This document shows, in pieces, positions 1 through 9,899 of a stretch of DNA of 64,000 bases. A model generated the notes under the pieces. The model saw nothing but the letters and a program-made list of their open reading frames with translations. It was not told where the DNA came from and ran no database searches. Each line of letters starts with the position of its first letter. Positions within the stretch are counted from its first letter, which is position 1. Both the position numbers and the translations under genes were made by a program. This DNA is from Phoronis australis (lineage: Eukaryota > Phoronida > Phoronidae), in the NCBI GenBank assembly GCA_002633005.1, contig NMRA01000087.1, positions 576,701 to 640,700 on the forward strand. Reading direction: 5' to 3'.

Positions 1-716
1 TCTTCCTTAAAGATATAGAGCCTGCTTTCACGCGATCATCTGATGATCAAGTTTTGGGGTTTTTGCGGTGGCCCTTTTCTTAAACATTGAGTAGTTGTCT
101 AAACCACTGTGTACACACTACACTTTTTGGTGTGCGACTTTTGGTACGCTCAAAATCGGTGCGTGTAAACAGATGTTTTACCAAAAATTTTGCTGGTGGC
201 GTGATTCATACCCAAATGTGCACAAATATAGTTATACGAAACTTATGACTCGATTTCAAGAGACGAAATCGAGGAAGGGTTTAGATCATCTTAAGAAAAT
301 CTCCAGAGACACGTTAACTGCCCCAAGCTCTCCAGGATGTATGGAAATTGTTCTTTTTGGTAATAAAAAGCAAAATTTCTTTAATTACTCGGGAGGAGGC
401 CTCCCTCCGCTTGGCGCTACGCGCCTCGGATTATCGCTTTGCACGAATCATGAACCCCCTTATTGGCAACGTAGATCAGCCACTGGAAATCGATAAGGAC
501 TTTAAATCACCTTAAGAAAAGCTACAGAGACGCACTTACTGCCACAAACTTGTCAGGATGCTTGGAAAGTACACTACTTGGCTACAGAAACAAAAAAAAA
601 TCTTTGACACGGATGGGTGAAACCCCCCTTCCGACCTCCTCCCGCTCGGCGCTGCTCGCCTCGGATTAGCTTGAATCCTAACCCCCACCCCCTTACTGAA
701 AACGTCTACCTTCCTT
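1..716. repeat. Repeat mosaic at left edge
   Basis: Positions 1-115 match 18850-18960 (ACGCGATCATCTGATGATCA, TTGTCTAAACCACTGT). Positions 285-480 and 497-712 are imperfect tandem copies of about 210 bp (CTTAAGAAAA.CT.CAGAGAC, CCTCGGATTA). They end in sequences like GTAGATCAGCCACTGG, the inner side of the CAGTGGCGGATC-type MITE ends seen at 15.7, 25.9 and 32.0 kb. The 133-codon ORF here looks fortuitous. Confidence 0.5.
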
Positions 717-1203
717 CTACTCTCGTTCTCTCGTCCACTGTAGACTAGTAGCAAAAATACACAAATATCGAATCTTAAATGTTACATATCGCCGACTTTA
801 TTAACAACTTAAAACGTTTAATTTAACCCACATCAAATGATATGATAAAACATTCGTAACACGACACAAATGTGTATTCGGGATGGCAATTCATTTGCAT
901 ACAATATACCAAGAAACTTTAATGTCGATTTTGTAAACAATCCTACTTGATTACGTTCTTTCTTTCGTAAAATTGACTTCAGGAGTCCCATAACACATTT
1001 CAAGTTCAGCCTATTCTGAGGAGAATAATCTTCGTGTTGAAACCATTGTGAAGCACGATGTTTATTCATCAACCTCTCAGTTAACGCGGTGGGTCCTGGC
1101 AAACGTTTTTGAAAAGCTAGACTCTCAAGAATGGATAAAGGGTCTTTTGGGTTGCATTAGACACTGTAAATTAGTTTGAAGCAAGTTTCTTGTGCACGAT
1201 AGA
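717..1203. repeat. Duplicated 3' flank of the disrupted VWC-like gene
   Basis: Aligns over its length with 28760-29270 (CACGACACAAATGTGTATT, CAGGAGTCCCATAACACATTT, GGGTCCTGGC), that is, the region downstream of the intact gene on its own strand. It shows the duplication extended about 0.5 kb past the stop codon. Confidence 0.7.
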
Positions 1204-1438
1204 TCAAACAGCATGACACTTTGCCTTCACAACTGAAGGAGTTGAATGTTTCCGCCAGACTACGCCAAGAGAACAGTACACCACTGCACGTCCAGTCGAC
1301 GGTATACGGTCACCATCAGAGTACCATCTGCCGTTGTAGTAGCACATATATGGGGTAGTAGTTGTAATTGGTGGTGCTGGTGGTGCTGGTGGTGCTGGTG
1401 TGACCGTACATGTTATTCCAGTATTCATAACTATTCCA
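1204..1438 (-). pseudogene. 3' half of disrupted VWC-like secreted protein gene
   Basis: Continues the gene interrupted at 3803. It reads MNTGITCTVTPAPPAPP, a Pro/Thr linker, then CYYNGRWYSDGDRIPSTG of module 3. The second module-3 cysteine is Arg (STGRAVV for STGCAVV), and a short deletion removes the segment holding the fourth cysteine. The frame then ends HSTPSVVKAKCHAV. The PPAPPAPP linker is expanded by a GGTGGTGCT-type repeat on the plus strand at 1369-1400. With the nonsense codon and insertion in the 5' half this copy cannot make the full protein. Confidence 0.8.
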
Positions 1439-2746
1439 TTAAGGTTATATCCAACTGAGTGGCCTCCATTCTAACTTGTATATAAAAAACTAAGCTTTGT
1501 CAACTACTAAAAGTATAAATTTTCTGAAAGAAAAATAGCAGGAAACTTGAAAATACTTTTTGTATTAATGTACCATAATTATTTTTACGTAAAAACTTTT
1601 TAAGTCAAAATTTTATTTTTAGGAAATGTACATTCATAGCAAAGTAACCCCTTGGTCGATTTTAATGAAACTTTTTTGAATGAAAACTTCACCAACAATG
1701 CTGCTAGGAATTTTCGATTAGTCTTTTCGTTTGGTTTCTATGACAAATCAACTCGCAAAACGTAAGGTATCTTTGTAAAAAACGGAAGCCGTAGTCGGCT
1801 TTGTAATGTTACGAAAAAATAGGCCTTTATATGGAAAGTCCTAACAGCATTTTTGAGACTGGAAAGTTTCAGAGAAATCCACTGAGCCGTTTTCGAGAAC
1901 TCGTGTTCCTAATTTCAAATGAAGCCAGGAAAAAGCTGATTAAACTGGGACGAATGAAAATTTCAAAGTCTTCGGTTCCTTATTTGGTGAAAGCTTGTTT
2001 TCGGTACACATAACCTATACAAGGTTTAAATATGATCGCTATTTCAACATTCACTCGCAATGTCAACTGATTTTTCAGTGCGTAATTAATTCAATTATCA
2101 CTAAAACGTACCGTTTCCAGCTAACTTTTACTGCTATTTGCGACCATTTGACCTACTTTTATGTAAATAGGTCGCAATTCATTGTTATACATGTAGCCTG
2201 TACAAGTCACGTGCTTGGAGACTGATACGAAACCAAGAAATTGATAAATAAATAAAAATCGAATCGGTGGTTAAAGCATGTCGTTAGCGTGAGATCGAAA
2301 CATTGAAATGTCAATTTATCAATTGAATGAAGGAATTAGGGTGAGGATTTATCTCTTTTCACAATTTGCTGTTTTATGACCACAGAGACTTGAAGCGATC
2401 GTAGCATTTGTTCTCAACGCCAACGGTCGTATGCACGTAGACGCACAACTCCCTTAGGATCAAAACTAAGTTTTGTCTGTTTTCCCCGGCACCATTCTAC
2501 CATAAGTTTACCACCTCGTTTACTCTATGTTAGGCGATTTTGTGAATGAAAGGACTGAGGCTATACGAAGCTGTTCTGTACCTGGCAGGAGGTTCGATTT
2601 GATTGAAAGCCCTCTAACCTTTGACCTCGGATAAGTAGTAAACAAATATCCACGCGGTTGTGCGGTTCCAAGGTGGTTCTGTTAAATCTTTTTTTCTCGC
2701 TACGCAGTATATATTTTGTATTTGAAGTTTCACGAGAATGAAGATC

Positions 2747-2919
2747 AATATAGATTATTACATGGCGAAGTCGTTATCCCCCGTTATCTAGAGTCCCAGT
2801 AGATTTTGGAGAATTATCGCCCGAGGGGTGTTAGCCCCGAGGGTGATAATTCTACAAAATCCACGAGGGTTCTAGATAAGGGGGATAACGACTAAGAACA
2901 AGTAATAATCTATTTATAC
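2747..2919. repeat. Imperfect palindrome inside the TTAA element
   Basis: The left arm (AATATAGATTATTAC, then GTCGTTATCCCCC, then AGAATTATCGCCC) is mirrored by the right arm (GATAATTCT, then GGGGGATAACGAC, then GTAATAATCTATTT). Related sequence reappears at 3640-3700 in inverted order next to the SINE-like unit, so the segment belongs to a foldback structure. Confidence 0.7.
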
Positions 2920-2978
2920 CACATACTGAACGAGAAACATTGCAATGAATCGATCTACCTTTCTCGACACGGTTTTAT

Positions 2979-3733
2979 AACACAATATTAGCCTCGAATG
3001 GCAGATACAACCCATAAAGTTATGTCACTAGTGAGATAACATTTTAGCGGGAAACCGAGGCCGGATTCGAACCCGGCCCTCAGCAGTTGCGAGTTGCCGA
3101 CTTTACGTCATCGAACGTGAAAATAGAGTACTTAAAATGAGCACGCGCAACAATCGCATGTTCAGCAAAGGGCATTGCACAGACATTACGCTATGAAAAA
3201 TAAGACGAATAATTTCCATAAAAACGATATTTTAATTCAGTGAAATTTTTCTCTCGTGTTCTCTCACTTGTAAATCACCGATCTCCAATTTGAATGCAGG
3301 TGTCGTGTGGTCGGGATCCTTTGACTTGAGCATTATACTCAGTTTCTAGTGGCAACCTACTTTAGCAGACGATATATTCCCGGTCGAAGCTTAGCGTGAT
3401 AAAATGTGTAGTAAGCTATAATAGTTGCTGAACCTTAATTCATAGATTCACTTTATTTCTATTTTGTTTTAATTTTCAATTGGTTTTGAGTAAACGCATT
3501 ATTTTACAAAAATATCTCGGCTTTTCTTAAAAGGTCACGACCTCCGACCCCGGACCTCTGACATAGAAAGTAGTTACAAAGCCGAGTCGAGAAAGGTAGA
3601 TCGATTCATTGCAATGTTTCTCGTTCAGTACGTGGTATAAATAACGCCCCTCGGGCGATAATTCTCTAAAATCCACTTCGCCATGTAATAATCTATATGT
3701 ATCTGCCATTCGAGGCTAATATTGTGGTATAAG
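2979..3733 (-). mobile_element. Dispersed repeat A with tRNA-like promoter boxes, copy 1
   Basis: Reverse complement of the units at 14066-14760 and 20432-20864. It contains a tRNA-type box B (GGGTTCGAATCC on the minus strand, about 3070-3081) and the palindromic GTTATGTCACT/AGTGAGATAAC at 3019-3040. Both ends carry the same sequence in inverted orientation (AATATTAGCCTCGAATGGC at 2983 and its complement near 3710), which the other two copies lack, so this copy is flanked by inverted termini. Confidence 0.6.
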
Positions 3734-3802
3734 GTATTTTACTAGACACACGTGAAATATTGTAAAAATGGCCATTTTTAATAAGGTTGGAGATAACTTT
3801 AA

Positions 3803-4115
3803 AGCACACTTTTCGTCGACATTCTTGGGTGTTCACAATGGCTCCGTTAGACTACCACTTTTGGTTGTAGAAGCATCCTAAAGAGGTCGTTCTCATAGTT
3901 GTTGGTCTCATTGTACTTCCTGTACAATCTACCTGTACGCCATCCTTTAAGACCCATTGGTTCTGTTCGTTATAATATTTCGGACACCTAAGGTCGTCTC
4001 TTTCGAAGCCTAGTGGATGCAGTTTTCCTTTGTAATATCCTGGGGCATGTCGTGTTGATGGTGGCAACGACTTAGTGTAGCAAAATGACGCTATAAGACT
4101 CAAGGAGACTAACAA
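3803..4115 (-). pseudogene. 5' half of disrupted VWC-like secreted protein gene
   Basis: Matches the 29-kb protein from its signal peptide (MLVSLSLIASFCYTKSLPPS) through module 1 into module 2. Two module-1 cysteines are replaced by tyrosine (GYYKGK for GCYDYGK, and CPKYYNE for CPKYCNE). After GCFYNQKW the expected Tyr codon is a TAG stop (near 3852), after which the homologous frame continues as SNGAIV and ECRRKVC. The gene is then cut at 3803 by a TTAA-flanked insertion. The remaining 3' half lies at 1204-1438. Confidence 0.8.
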
Positions 4116-4164
4116 GCCATAAAGTTGTATGAATCTAGTGTTTCGCGTAGTCTTTCACCACCAG

Positions 4165-4173
4165 CTTTATATA
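4165..4173 (-). promoter_or_regulatory. TATA box of the disrupted VWC-like gene
   Basis: TATATAAAG on the minus strand 50 bp before the ATG at 4115. The promoter region 4140-4260 aligns with 29885-29995, showing that the duplication included the promoter. Confidence 0.5.
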
Positions 4174-4264
4174 TAAGACCCTGTCTGATTTCACGCTGAA
4201 GTCACATCAAAGTTCCTGGGTGTGCGTGCGTGTGTCGAGATAAAATGAAGGAGTGTTGTTGTCG

Positions 4265-5544
4265 CTTAAAAAGAAAAAATGCGACGTTTCAAGAGTTTGT
4301 GCTGCAATTCTCCATTCGACTTAAATAAAACAAAAAATAACGCAGTTGGACGCTTCTGAGTGTTACGTCTCCCGTTCGTCCAAAAACGCTGTTGGGCCGT
4401 TTTTTATGTTGCGGCGAACACTTTACGCGTGCTCTTTGTCCAACTTTTTATCTGTAACCCACGATTTTCATTCCATTTGTCTCGTTCTTTCATTCTCGAA
4501 TGTTGACAACTATGCCACAGGTGTTCAAAATAACATTGGCTCTTTTTCATGAATATTGTTATTTTCCAGAGGCCACTTTTTGTAGTAACATAATAATGGT
4601 AAAGAAGTGTTCCAATGTCTCTTTCTTACGGTAACGCCCATAGCATTTATAAGAATCACCAATTTTATTTTTTTCTCTCTGAACAAATGAATTTATTTAT
4701 ATACTACGATGGAAAGTCTTATACTGCAATCTATGTACTGATCTATCCACACTACATGTCAAAGCTACTCAATAGATGTTTGCTCATTTTTATCCATCAA
4801 AAAGCATTTATCTGCAAATTTCAGAAAAGGTAAGTGGAGTAATTAGTTTATCACATTTTTCGTAAATGGCACTGTATCTTGAAATTTTATTGAAGAACTG
4901 TATCAAACGGCACCAATGGACCATTTAATATATAAAGATGCCTTTTTGGATGAACGCCTGACTTAATTCTTCACAGCAACTGGTCGATAGTCTAAATCTT
5001 GATAGGAACATGATTTGAATCATTGAAATTATTTCCCAGCTGGTCTAACAAGTCATTTACATAACCTCTCTGGTTCAGTTCCTTTTTGAGATTAGTATGA
5101 CGTCCTGTCATTTTTCATATTTTGGAAGCACTCTCGGTTTTCAGAATTAAAAAATATGCAAAATTAGAATTATTTATCAATTAAATTTTTTATCGTTTGC
5201 TTTTGGTAAAATCATACACCAACACGAAGGGTTATCTAATGATATGACTAATAAACAATTCGATTGAAAAATAGAGCAGTTGTGAAACGTTATAGTGGTA
5301 GTTAATTCCATAGCAAGAACTAACACCGGAACAAACGAATGCAAACAAATGCCACGCATGCGCGGCGCAACCTCACCAGAGCGAAATTGAAGCTGGCATT
5401 CCAGACATAGAGTCTATGGTTAAAAAAGGACACACTACTAAAACATGGAATTTATTTTCAACAACATTAAAGTCACAACAAGTACACACCCTTTGTAAAG
5501 GTACAGTGCCCTTTCTCTTTATTTACCAATTACATCAGTATAGC
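4265..5544. other. No recognised feature
   Basis: A/T-rich sequence. Short ORFs of 60-72 codons (4346, 4615 and 5177) show no domain, splice or codon-use support. Confidence 0.4.
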
Positions 5545-5887
5545 TCGGTAGCAGCCCTTGGTTAATACAAACTTCGTTGAAAACACGACTTAACTTTTTT
5601 GTTTGAAAGCTTGATTCAGAGTGCCTCATAGTGTCGAAACAATCTCCTTTCTTCAGTTGTGCAGCTATGTAGCAAAACACCGATAGACATAACAAACAAA
5701 CACACTAATACACAAGATTCGGAAAACTTCATGTCTCGTCATCAGGTAATAAGTGGAATGAACATACACGAAGCGCGATAAATAAAGAAATTCACGTGAT
5801 AGCGTGAAGAGGGGCATACAAGCCGGAAGTGTAAATGCAACACACGACAGAAAGCTCACAGCTCATCGAAAAAGAGTCAGCGTGCGG

Positions 5888-6558
5888 TACACACCCGTGC
5901 AGCTGCTCACTCAACACGGGTTTTTCGTGACTGATCGATAGCGACTCCAAAATCTTTAGCCGAAATGCGTCATTACCAACTTAGCGAATGATGGTATTGT
6001 CTACTGTTTCTTACTTAGTTATTTGTCGGCCATGTTGGTGTACAAAGTGATCTTGAATGGACCCACCCTGCAAGTGCAAGGACAACCGTCGCCAGAGAGA
6101 ACACACCGTGTGTCCAATGTAACGCTGGTCACGAGAATGAGGACGAAGACATACGTCCATATGACAAGTGAATTGATCAGCAACATTACATTTAACCACT
6201 GGTCGAAATCTTTCACGACTGGCGTTGTTTTTCATGACAAGGCGATGTAAGTTTATAATATGATAATAAATAACTACAATTCATCTAACACCAGGGATGA
6301 CACTTTGACGTATATCTCTTGCAATCTTCTTAAGCACAAGTTCGTCACTCAGACAATTATTAGACATACAGTTTTTATGATACAGACGTTCTTGTTGGTA
6401 CTAGTACGAGGTTCAGTGTCAACATCAGAGTCACTCCAAGATATGCTACACCTAAAGTGGTTATCAACAAAAGAATTAGTATACCCGTTGTTAACGAGAA
6501 CTTGTTTTATGCGTTGGACATCAACAATGAGTGCATCCCAACATGGCCGAGAAAACAA
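5888..6558 (-). pseudogene. Penelope-like RT C-terminus and GIY-YIG endonuclease, decayed
   Basis: Read from 6558 leftwards, the frame starts near the end of the reverse transcriptase (VQRIKQVLVNNGYTNSFVDN). After a frameshift it has SDELVLKKIARDI and LHRLVMKNNASRERFRP, then the GIY-YIG core RYIGHTVCSLWRRLSLHLQ, GSIQDHFVHQHGR, and after a stop DNTIIR, RLKILESLSISHEKPVLSEQ. This order (RT thumb, K/R-rich MKNN segment, YIG endonuclease, LxILEAL-type tail) is characteristic of Penelope-type elements. Several stops and at least two frame changes are present, and the RT catalytic part is missing. Confidence 0.8.
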
Positions 6559-6692
6559 ATAGGCAAGAAGTAGTAGACAATGCCATCATTCGCTATGTTG
6601 AAAATGACCCATTTCGACTAAAGATTTTGGAATTGCACATGATCAGTCACGAAAAACTTGTGATGAATGGGCAGCTCACAGGTGTGTACTGA
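6543..6692 (+). pseudogene. Inverted partial copy of the Penelope-like C-terminus (49 codons)
   Basis: An uninterrupted 49-codon plus-strand frame reads MAEKTNRQEVVDNAIIRYVE then RLKILELHMISHEKLVMN and QLTGVY. It is the same protein segment as the minus-strand tail at 5888-6001, but without its stop. The junction with the minus-strand RT sequence falls within the sequence aacatggccga, which also occurs at the corresponding place of the minus copy (6028-6037), suggesting template switching or recombination there. Confidence 0.75.
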
Positions 6693-7000
6693 ACGCTGGC
6701 CCTGTCTCGATAGCCTGTGGGCTTCCTACCGTGAGTTGCATTCACACTGCCTTCTTGTATGACCATCTTCCCGCTATCACGCCTATTTCGCTGTTTATTT
6801 CGTTTCGCATATGTTCATTCCACTTATTGCCTGATGATAAGACATGCAGTCTCTAACTATAGCTAGTGTTTTAATGTGTTTTTTTTGTTAAGTATCTCGG
6901 TGCTTTGTTTCATAGCTGCACACCTGAAGAAAGGAGCTTGTTCAGACACTACGAGTGACTCTATATCAAGTTTTCAAACATAAATTTAGCCTAACTTATT

Positions 7001-8020
7001 ATGTACACTAAAACTGATCGAATGTTTCTGAGTATGTCCAATTTCGAACAAAGTTTTAAACATGAAATACATAATATTCAATAACTGGGGCATTCTTTAA
7101 CAAACGATATAAATCAAAACTAATCTCCTCCAAGGGTTCTCCATTCTAATATTGGTATACTAAGTCTTTACACCTATTTCAAAATTCGTTTACAAAAATC
7201 TCCTCGGTCACCTACTTGTTGCTTAATACATACAATCTCAAAACATGTTGAGCACAGGTGTTATTTTTAAACCCCTATCTATCAGTCAATGAGCCCGCAA
7301 TGGCGGTTGACCTAATTCCCTCCCGTTGATGCATTAGTTCTTTGTCAAGGAACCCTAACAAAAATTTTAAATATTAATGTCCTTGCCTGCATGAAATCCA
7401 CAGATATCACGGGAGAATCGGTAAGGTTTTAACGTCGAACAGTCTCTATTACAGTGTCCCTAGTTTTCATATGTCTCTTCAAAACAAATGTTTTAATCAC
7501 CAGTAAATTTAATCTTTTTATGCTTTAACAGTCACATAAAAAGTCTGAAATGTAGTTTCCTAAAATTTCTACGTCATTGAAACTGTCGCTATCAGGCGAA
7601 CTATGCGGCTGTGAATAGGCACAACCTACAACAACGTCAGGTGTGTAAATTTCGGGCTATACGTTGCTTACTTCGCGTTATATTTCGATCTTCTAAGTCT
7701 TGGGATGAGATCACTTTTTCACGAAAATTGTAACGCACTCTCATAGTTTCCATGTAATGGAATACCTCAGGTTGACGAGAAAACAGTCTAATCTTCTACC
7801 ATACTTTGTCAAATTTGGGTGTTCCTCGTTGGAATTATTCTACTACCAGCTGCTTCGTTTGGGCCATACTAGACATTTGAATTCTCCAGTCCTGGGGTTG
7901 CTGGTCGTGGGTCATGTCAGTTTACAGAATGGTTTCGGTGATAGTTTGCTTCACAACTTCACCACCTTCACCAATGTTTTTAGCAGTTGTTCCTGGTCAA
8001 CGCCAGGTTAACATTAGAGG
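7001..8020. other. No recognised feature (3' flank of GPCR)
   Basis: A/T-rich, without repeats I could match elsewhere in the window. It presumably includes the 3' untranslated region of the receptor gene, which ends at 8021 on the minus strand; no polyadenylation signal stands out. Confidence 0.35.
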
Positions 8021-9013
8021 TTAATGTGACGACGCCGCTGTTCTGGCATGTCTTCGGAATATCATACGCAACACCATCTTGACGGATTTTCGTATCTCGG
8101 AGTAGGAATACGTGTATATGAGTGGATTGAACGCCGAATTGACGTAGGTGATGTTCACGAAGACGTAATCAATGTACTGAATGGTAGGTGTGTAGTTTTG
8201 TGTTATCGGTAACGCCTTGAAGACAGCGGTAGGCATCATGCACGCAGTAAACGTGCCCAGAATTAAGAAAGTTCCCTTTGCAATTTTGATTTTATTCAAG
8301 ACTGCGGCGTTAGTGGGAGCTACCGCATTTCGCGATCGGCATGCCTTGTAGGCGACATATCCGTGACAAATATAGCTGACGGACAATGTTACGACACCAA
8401 AAATTATCGAAATGACGAGTCTCATGTTTTTGGGCACCATGTTGTAAGTACAGTTCTCCGTGAAGGGGTTGTAAGGCGAGTCAGCGATTACTGGGATCAG
8501 GCACGAGGCACCAAGAACACTGATACTCACGATGCAACCGACAATAACATACAAAGCGTTTCTTTCAGGACTTGAAGCTGTATGGTGAAAAAGAGGGAAA
8601 GCTATGCTGACAAATCGGTCCAGAGAAATAAGCATGATGAAGACATAGGAGCAAAGTAATGGTATTACATTGATAAAAACGAGGAACATACAACCTCCCA
8701 TAGTCGAGTCCAACCCACTCGGTGTTCCACTTTCTGCCCACAACACCCGAACAACAATCTTACGCCATATGTCGGTGGGTATGACCACCGCTCCGACCAG
8801 AAAGTCGGTTACTGCAAGGCCAACTGTGAAAACATTGTAAGACTTTTTCCAGAGTTTATTCTTGAAAATGCAGTAAATCGTCAATCCGTTGCTGAATGAT
8901 ATGTAAAAAATCCAAAGTACTTGTAGAGCGACAACCGTTCCTTTAAAATACATAGATACTCGATTGTCAAGAAACCAAACAGTTGCTTTTTCTGACGAAT
9001 TCATGGTTGCCAA
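8021..9013 (-). CDS. Class A (rhodopsin-like) G protein-coupled receptor, orphan
   Basis: A 330-residue single-exon seven-helix receptor. TM1 is about residues 24-49, TM2 60-79 with the conserved Asp70 (LAVTD), and TM3 108-132 beginning with Cys108 and ending in the D-R-F (132-134) form of the DRY motif. TM4 spans 152-176, the second extracellular loop has Cys188 for the usual disulfide, and TM5 is 197-222. TM6 is 246-268 with C-M-M-P (258-261) in place of CWxP, and TM7 is 281-303 with NPLIY (296-300). The short N-terminus has an N-S-S glycosylation site at Asn5. By residue counting, position 3.32 is Asn115, so the aminergic aspartate is absent. TM4 lacks the usual Trp and TM5 the usual Pro. 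Such divergence is common in expanded invertebrate receptor families. The ligand is unknown. Confidence 0.85.
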   Translation of the reverse strand: MATMNSSEKATVWFLDNRVSMYFKGTVVALQVLWIFYISFSNGLTIYCIFKNKLWKKSYNVFTVGLAVTDFLVGAVVIPTDIWRKIVVRVLWAESGTPSGLDSTMGGCMFLVFINVIPLLCSYVFIMLISLDRFVSIAFPLFHHTASSPERNALYVIVGCIVSISVLGASCLIPVIADSPYNPFTENCTYNMVPKNMRLVISIIFGVVTLSVSYICHGYVAYKACRSRNAVAPTNAAVLNKIKIAKGTFLILGTFTACMMPTAVFKALPITQNYTPTIQYIDYVFVNITYVNSAFNPLIYTYSYSEIRKSVKMVLRMIFRRHARTAASSH

Positions 9014-9733
9014 AGTAGCACACTCTATTCCTGGAAAGGAATCAGAAAACGACTCCGCTGATAAATTGTCTTATGGTGTGTAATTGTGACTCCAGTCTAT
9101 GCGATGTGTGTTCTTCCTGTAACTTTCCAACACATCTGCTATATTCTAAGACTGACTCAATTTTATGCAGTGGTATGCGTTACGTGAATAATAAAACCGT
9201 ACACCATTGGCTGGCTTATACAGGTAAGTTGTACATCATTTGAAGAAATCAGCCGACAGCGCTTCACCCAAACCGTGTCGCTTAGCACCTTAACAGAAGA
9301 GGTGACGTTGTTCTGTGCTTTTGATGGATATGCACGTCATAGGGATGGCGTCATCCGCCCACGGGATACCGCATTCAGGGTCGACCTATTTCCATCAGAA
9401 CCGTCTCTTTTTATACAGTAAAATATAACGTCGTTATATGAATTTATTAGCCACGCTAAGGATCGATTACTACATCATAATCATGTTTTCATGAAAATGA
9501 CGAGATTTGCGGATATACACTACCACTGAGATTAAAGGAGGAGAATCGAACTTAAGAGGTTTATGATGAGCAAAGAGGTGCACCACATTGGTCGGAGATG
9601 AAGTGAGGCGAGCTGCCAGTAAACTGTGCAGAATTTAACTGCGAAAATAGTCCAGCGTGAGAATCAAAACGGCAAAACATCACACTTGCCATAAACAATT
9701 CCACTAAACGATTTACAACACACATCACGAATT

Positions 9734-9888
9734 TTTGCCGACCGGTCGGAAATTGGTCGACGACCGGTCGTCTAGCCGACTAGGAGCTGTCTGCTGAGTC
9801 GCCTCTGCGGTCGGCACTTGGGTCGGCAAAGTGGTCACCTAGTGTAGACGACCAATTCGGATTAAGCGTGTCCATGGTCGGCAATTAC
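9734..9888. repeat. G/C-rich palindromic element
   Basis: TTGCCGACC at the left end is mirrored by GGTCGGCAA at the right end, giving a 150-bp unit with short inverted ends. CGACCGGTCG, a perfect 10-bp palindrome, occurs near the left end, with the related GACGACCGGTCGTC 25 bp on. GTCGGC/GCCGAC recurs throughout. It may be a small non-autonomous DNA transposon; no clear target duplication was found. Confidence 0.45.
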
Positions 9889-9899
9889 CATTTTATGAC

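Larger units (their letters stand above)
1443..3798. mobile_element. TTAA-flanked inserted element (piggyBac-like target choice), 2356 bp
   Basis: TTAA stands at 1439-1442 and again at 3799-3802. The paralogous uninterrupted gene at 29.5 kb has a single TTAA at the same codon (ccaTTAAcgcacac). The ends are GGTTATATCCAAC on the left and AGTTATCTCCAAC read inward on the right, 11 of 13 matching, so there are short terminal inverted repeats. No transposase reading frame is visible inside, so it is non-autonomous. It carries nested material: a 170-bp imperfect palindrome (2747-2919) and a SINE-like unit on the minus strand (2979-3733). TTAA target duplication is characteristic of piggyBac-type elements; the family assignment is inference. 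Confidence 0.75.
5545..7000. mobile_element. Foldback Penelope-like retroelement
   Basis: The termini are inverted repeats: 5545-5690 (CTTCGTTGAAAACACGACTT through TTCTTCAGTTGTGCAGC) and 6893-7000 (GCTGCACACCTGAAGAAAGG onward). Inverted similarity continues inward (5700-6035 against 6540-6860). The minus strand encodes the end of a reverse transcriptase plus a GIY-YIG domain, and the plus strand repeats the C-terminal part only. Penelope-like elements are known to carry terminal repeats in direct or inverted orientation because of partial tandem copies, which would explain this layout. The coding parts contain stops and frameshifts, so the element is dead. Confidence 0.75.

Noticed and set aside
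95-496. 133-codon ORF at the left edge
   Set aside because: Runs through tandem repeat and MITE-like sequence; no domain or splice support.
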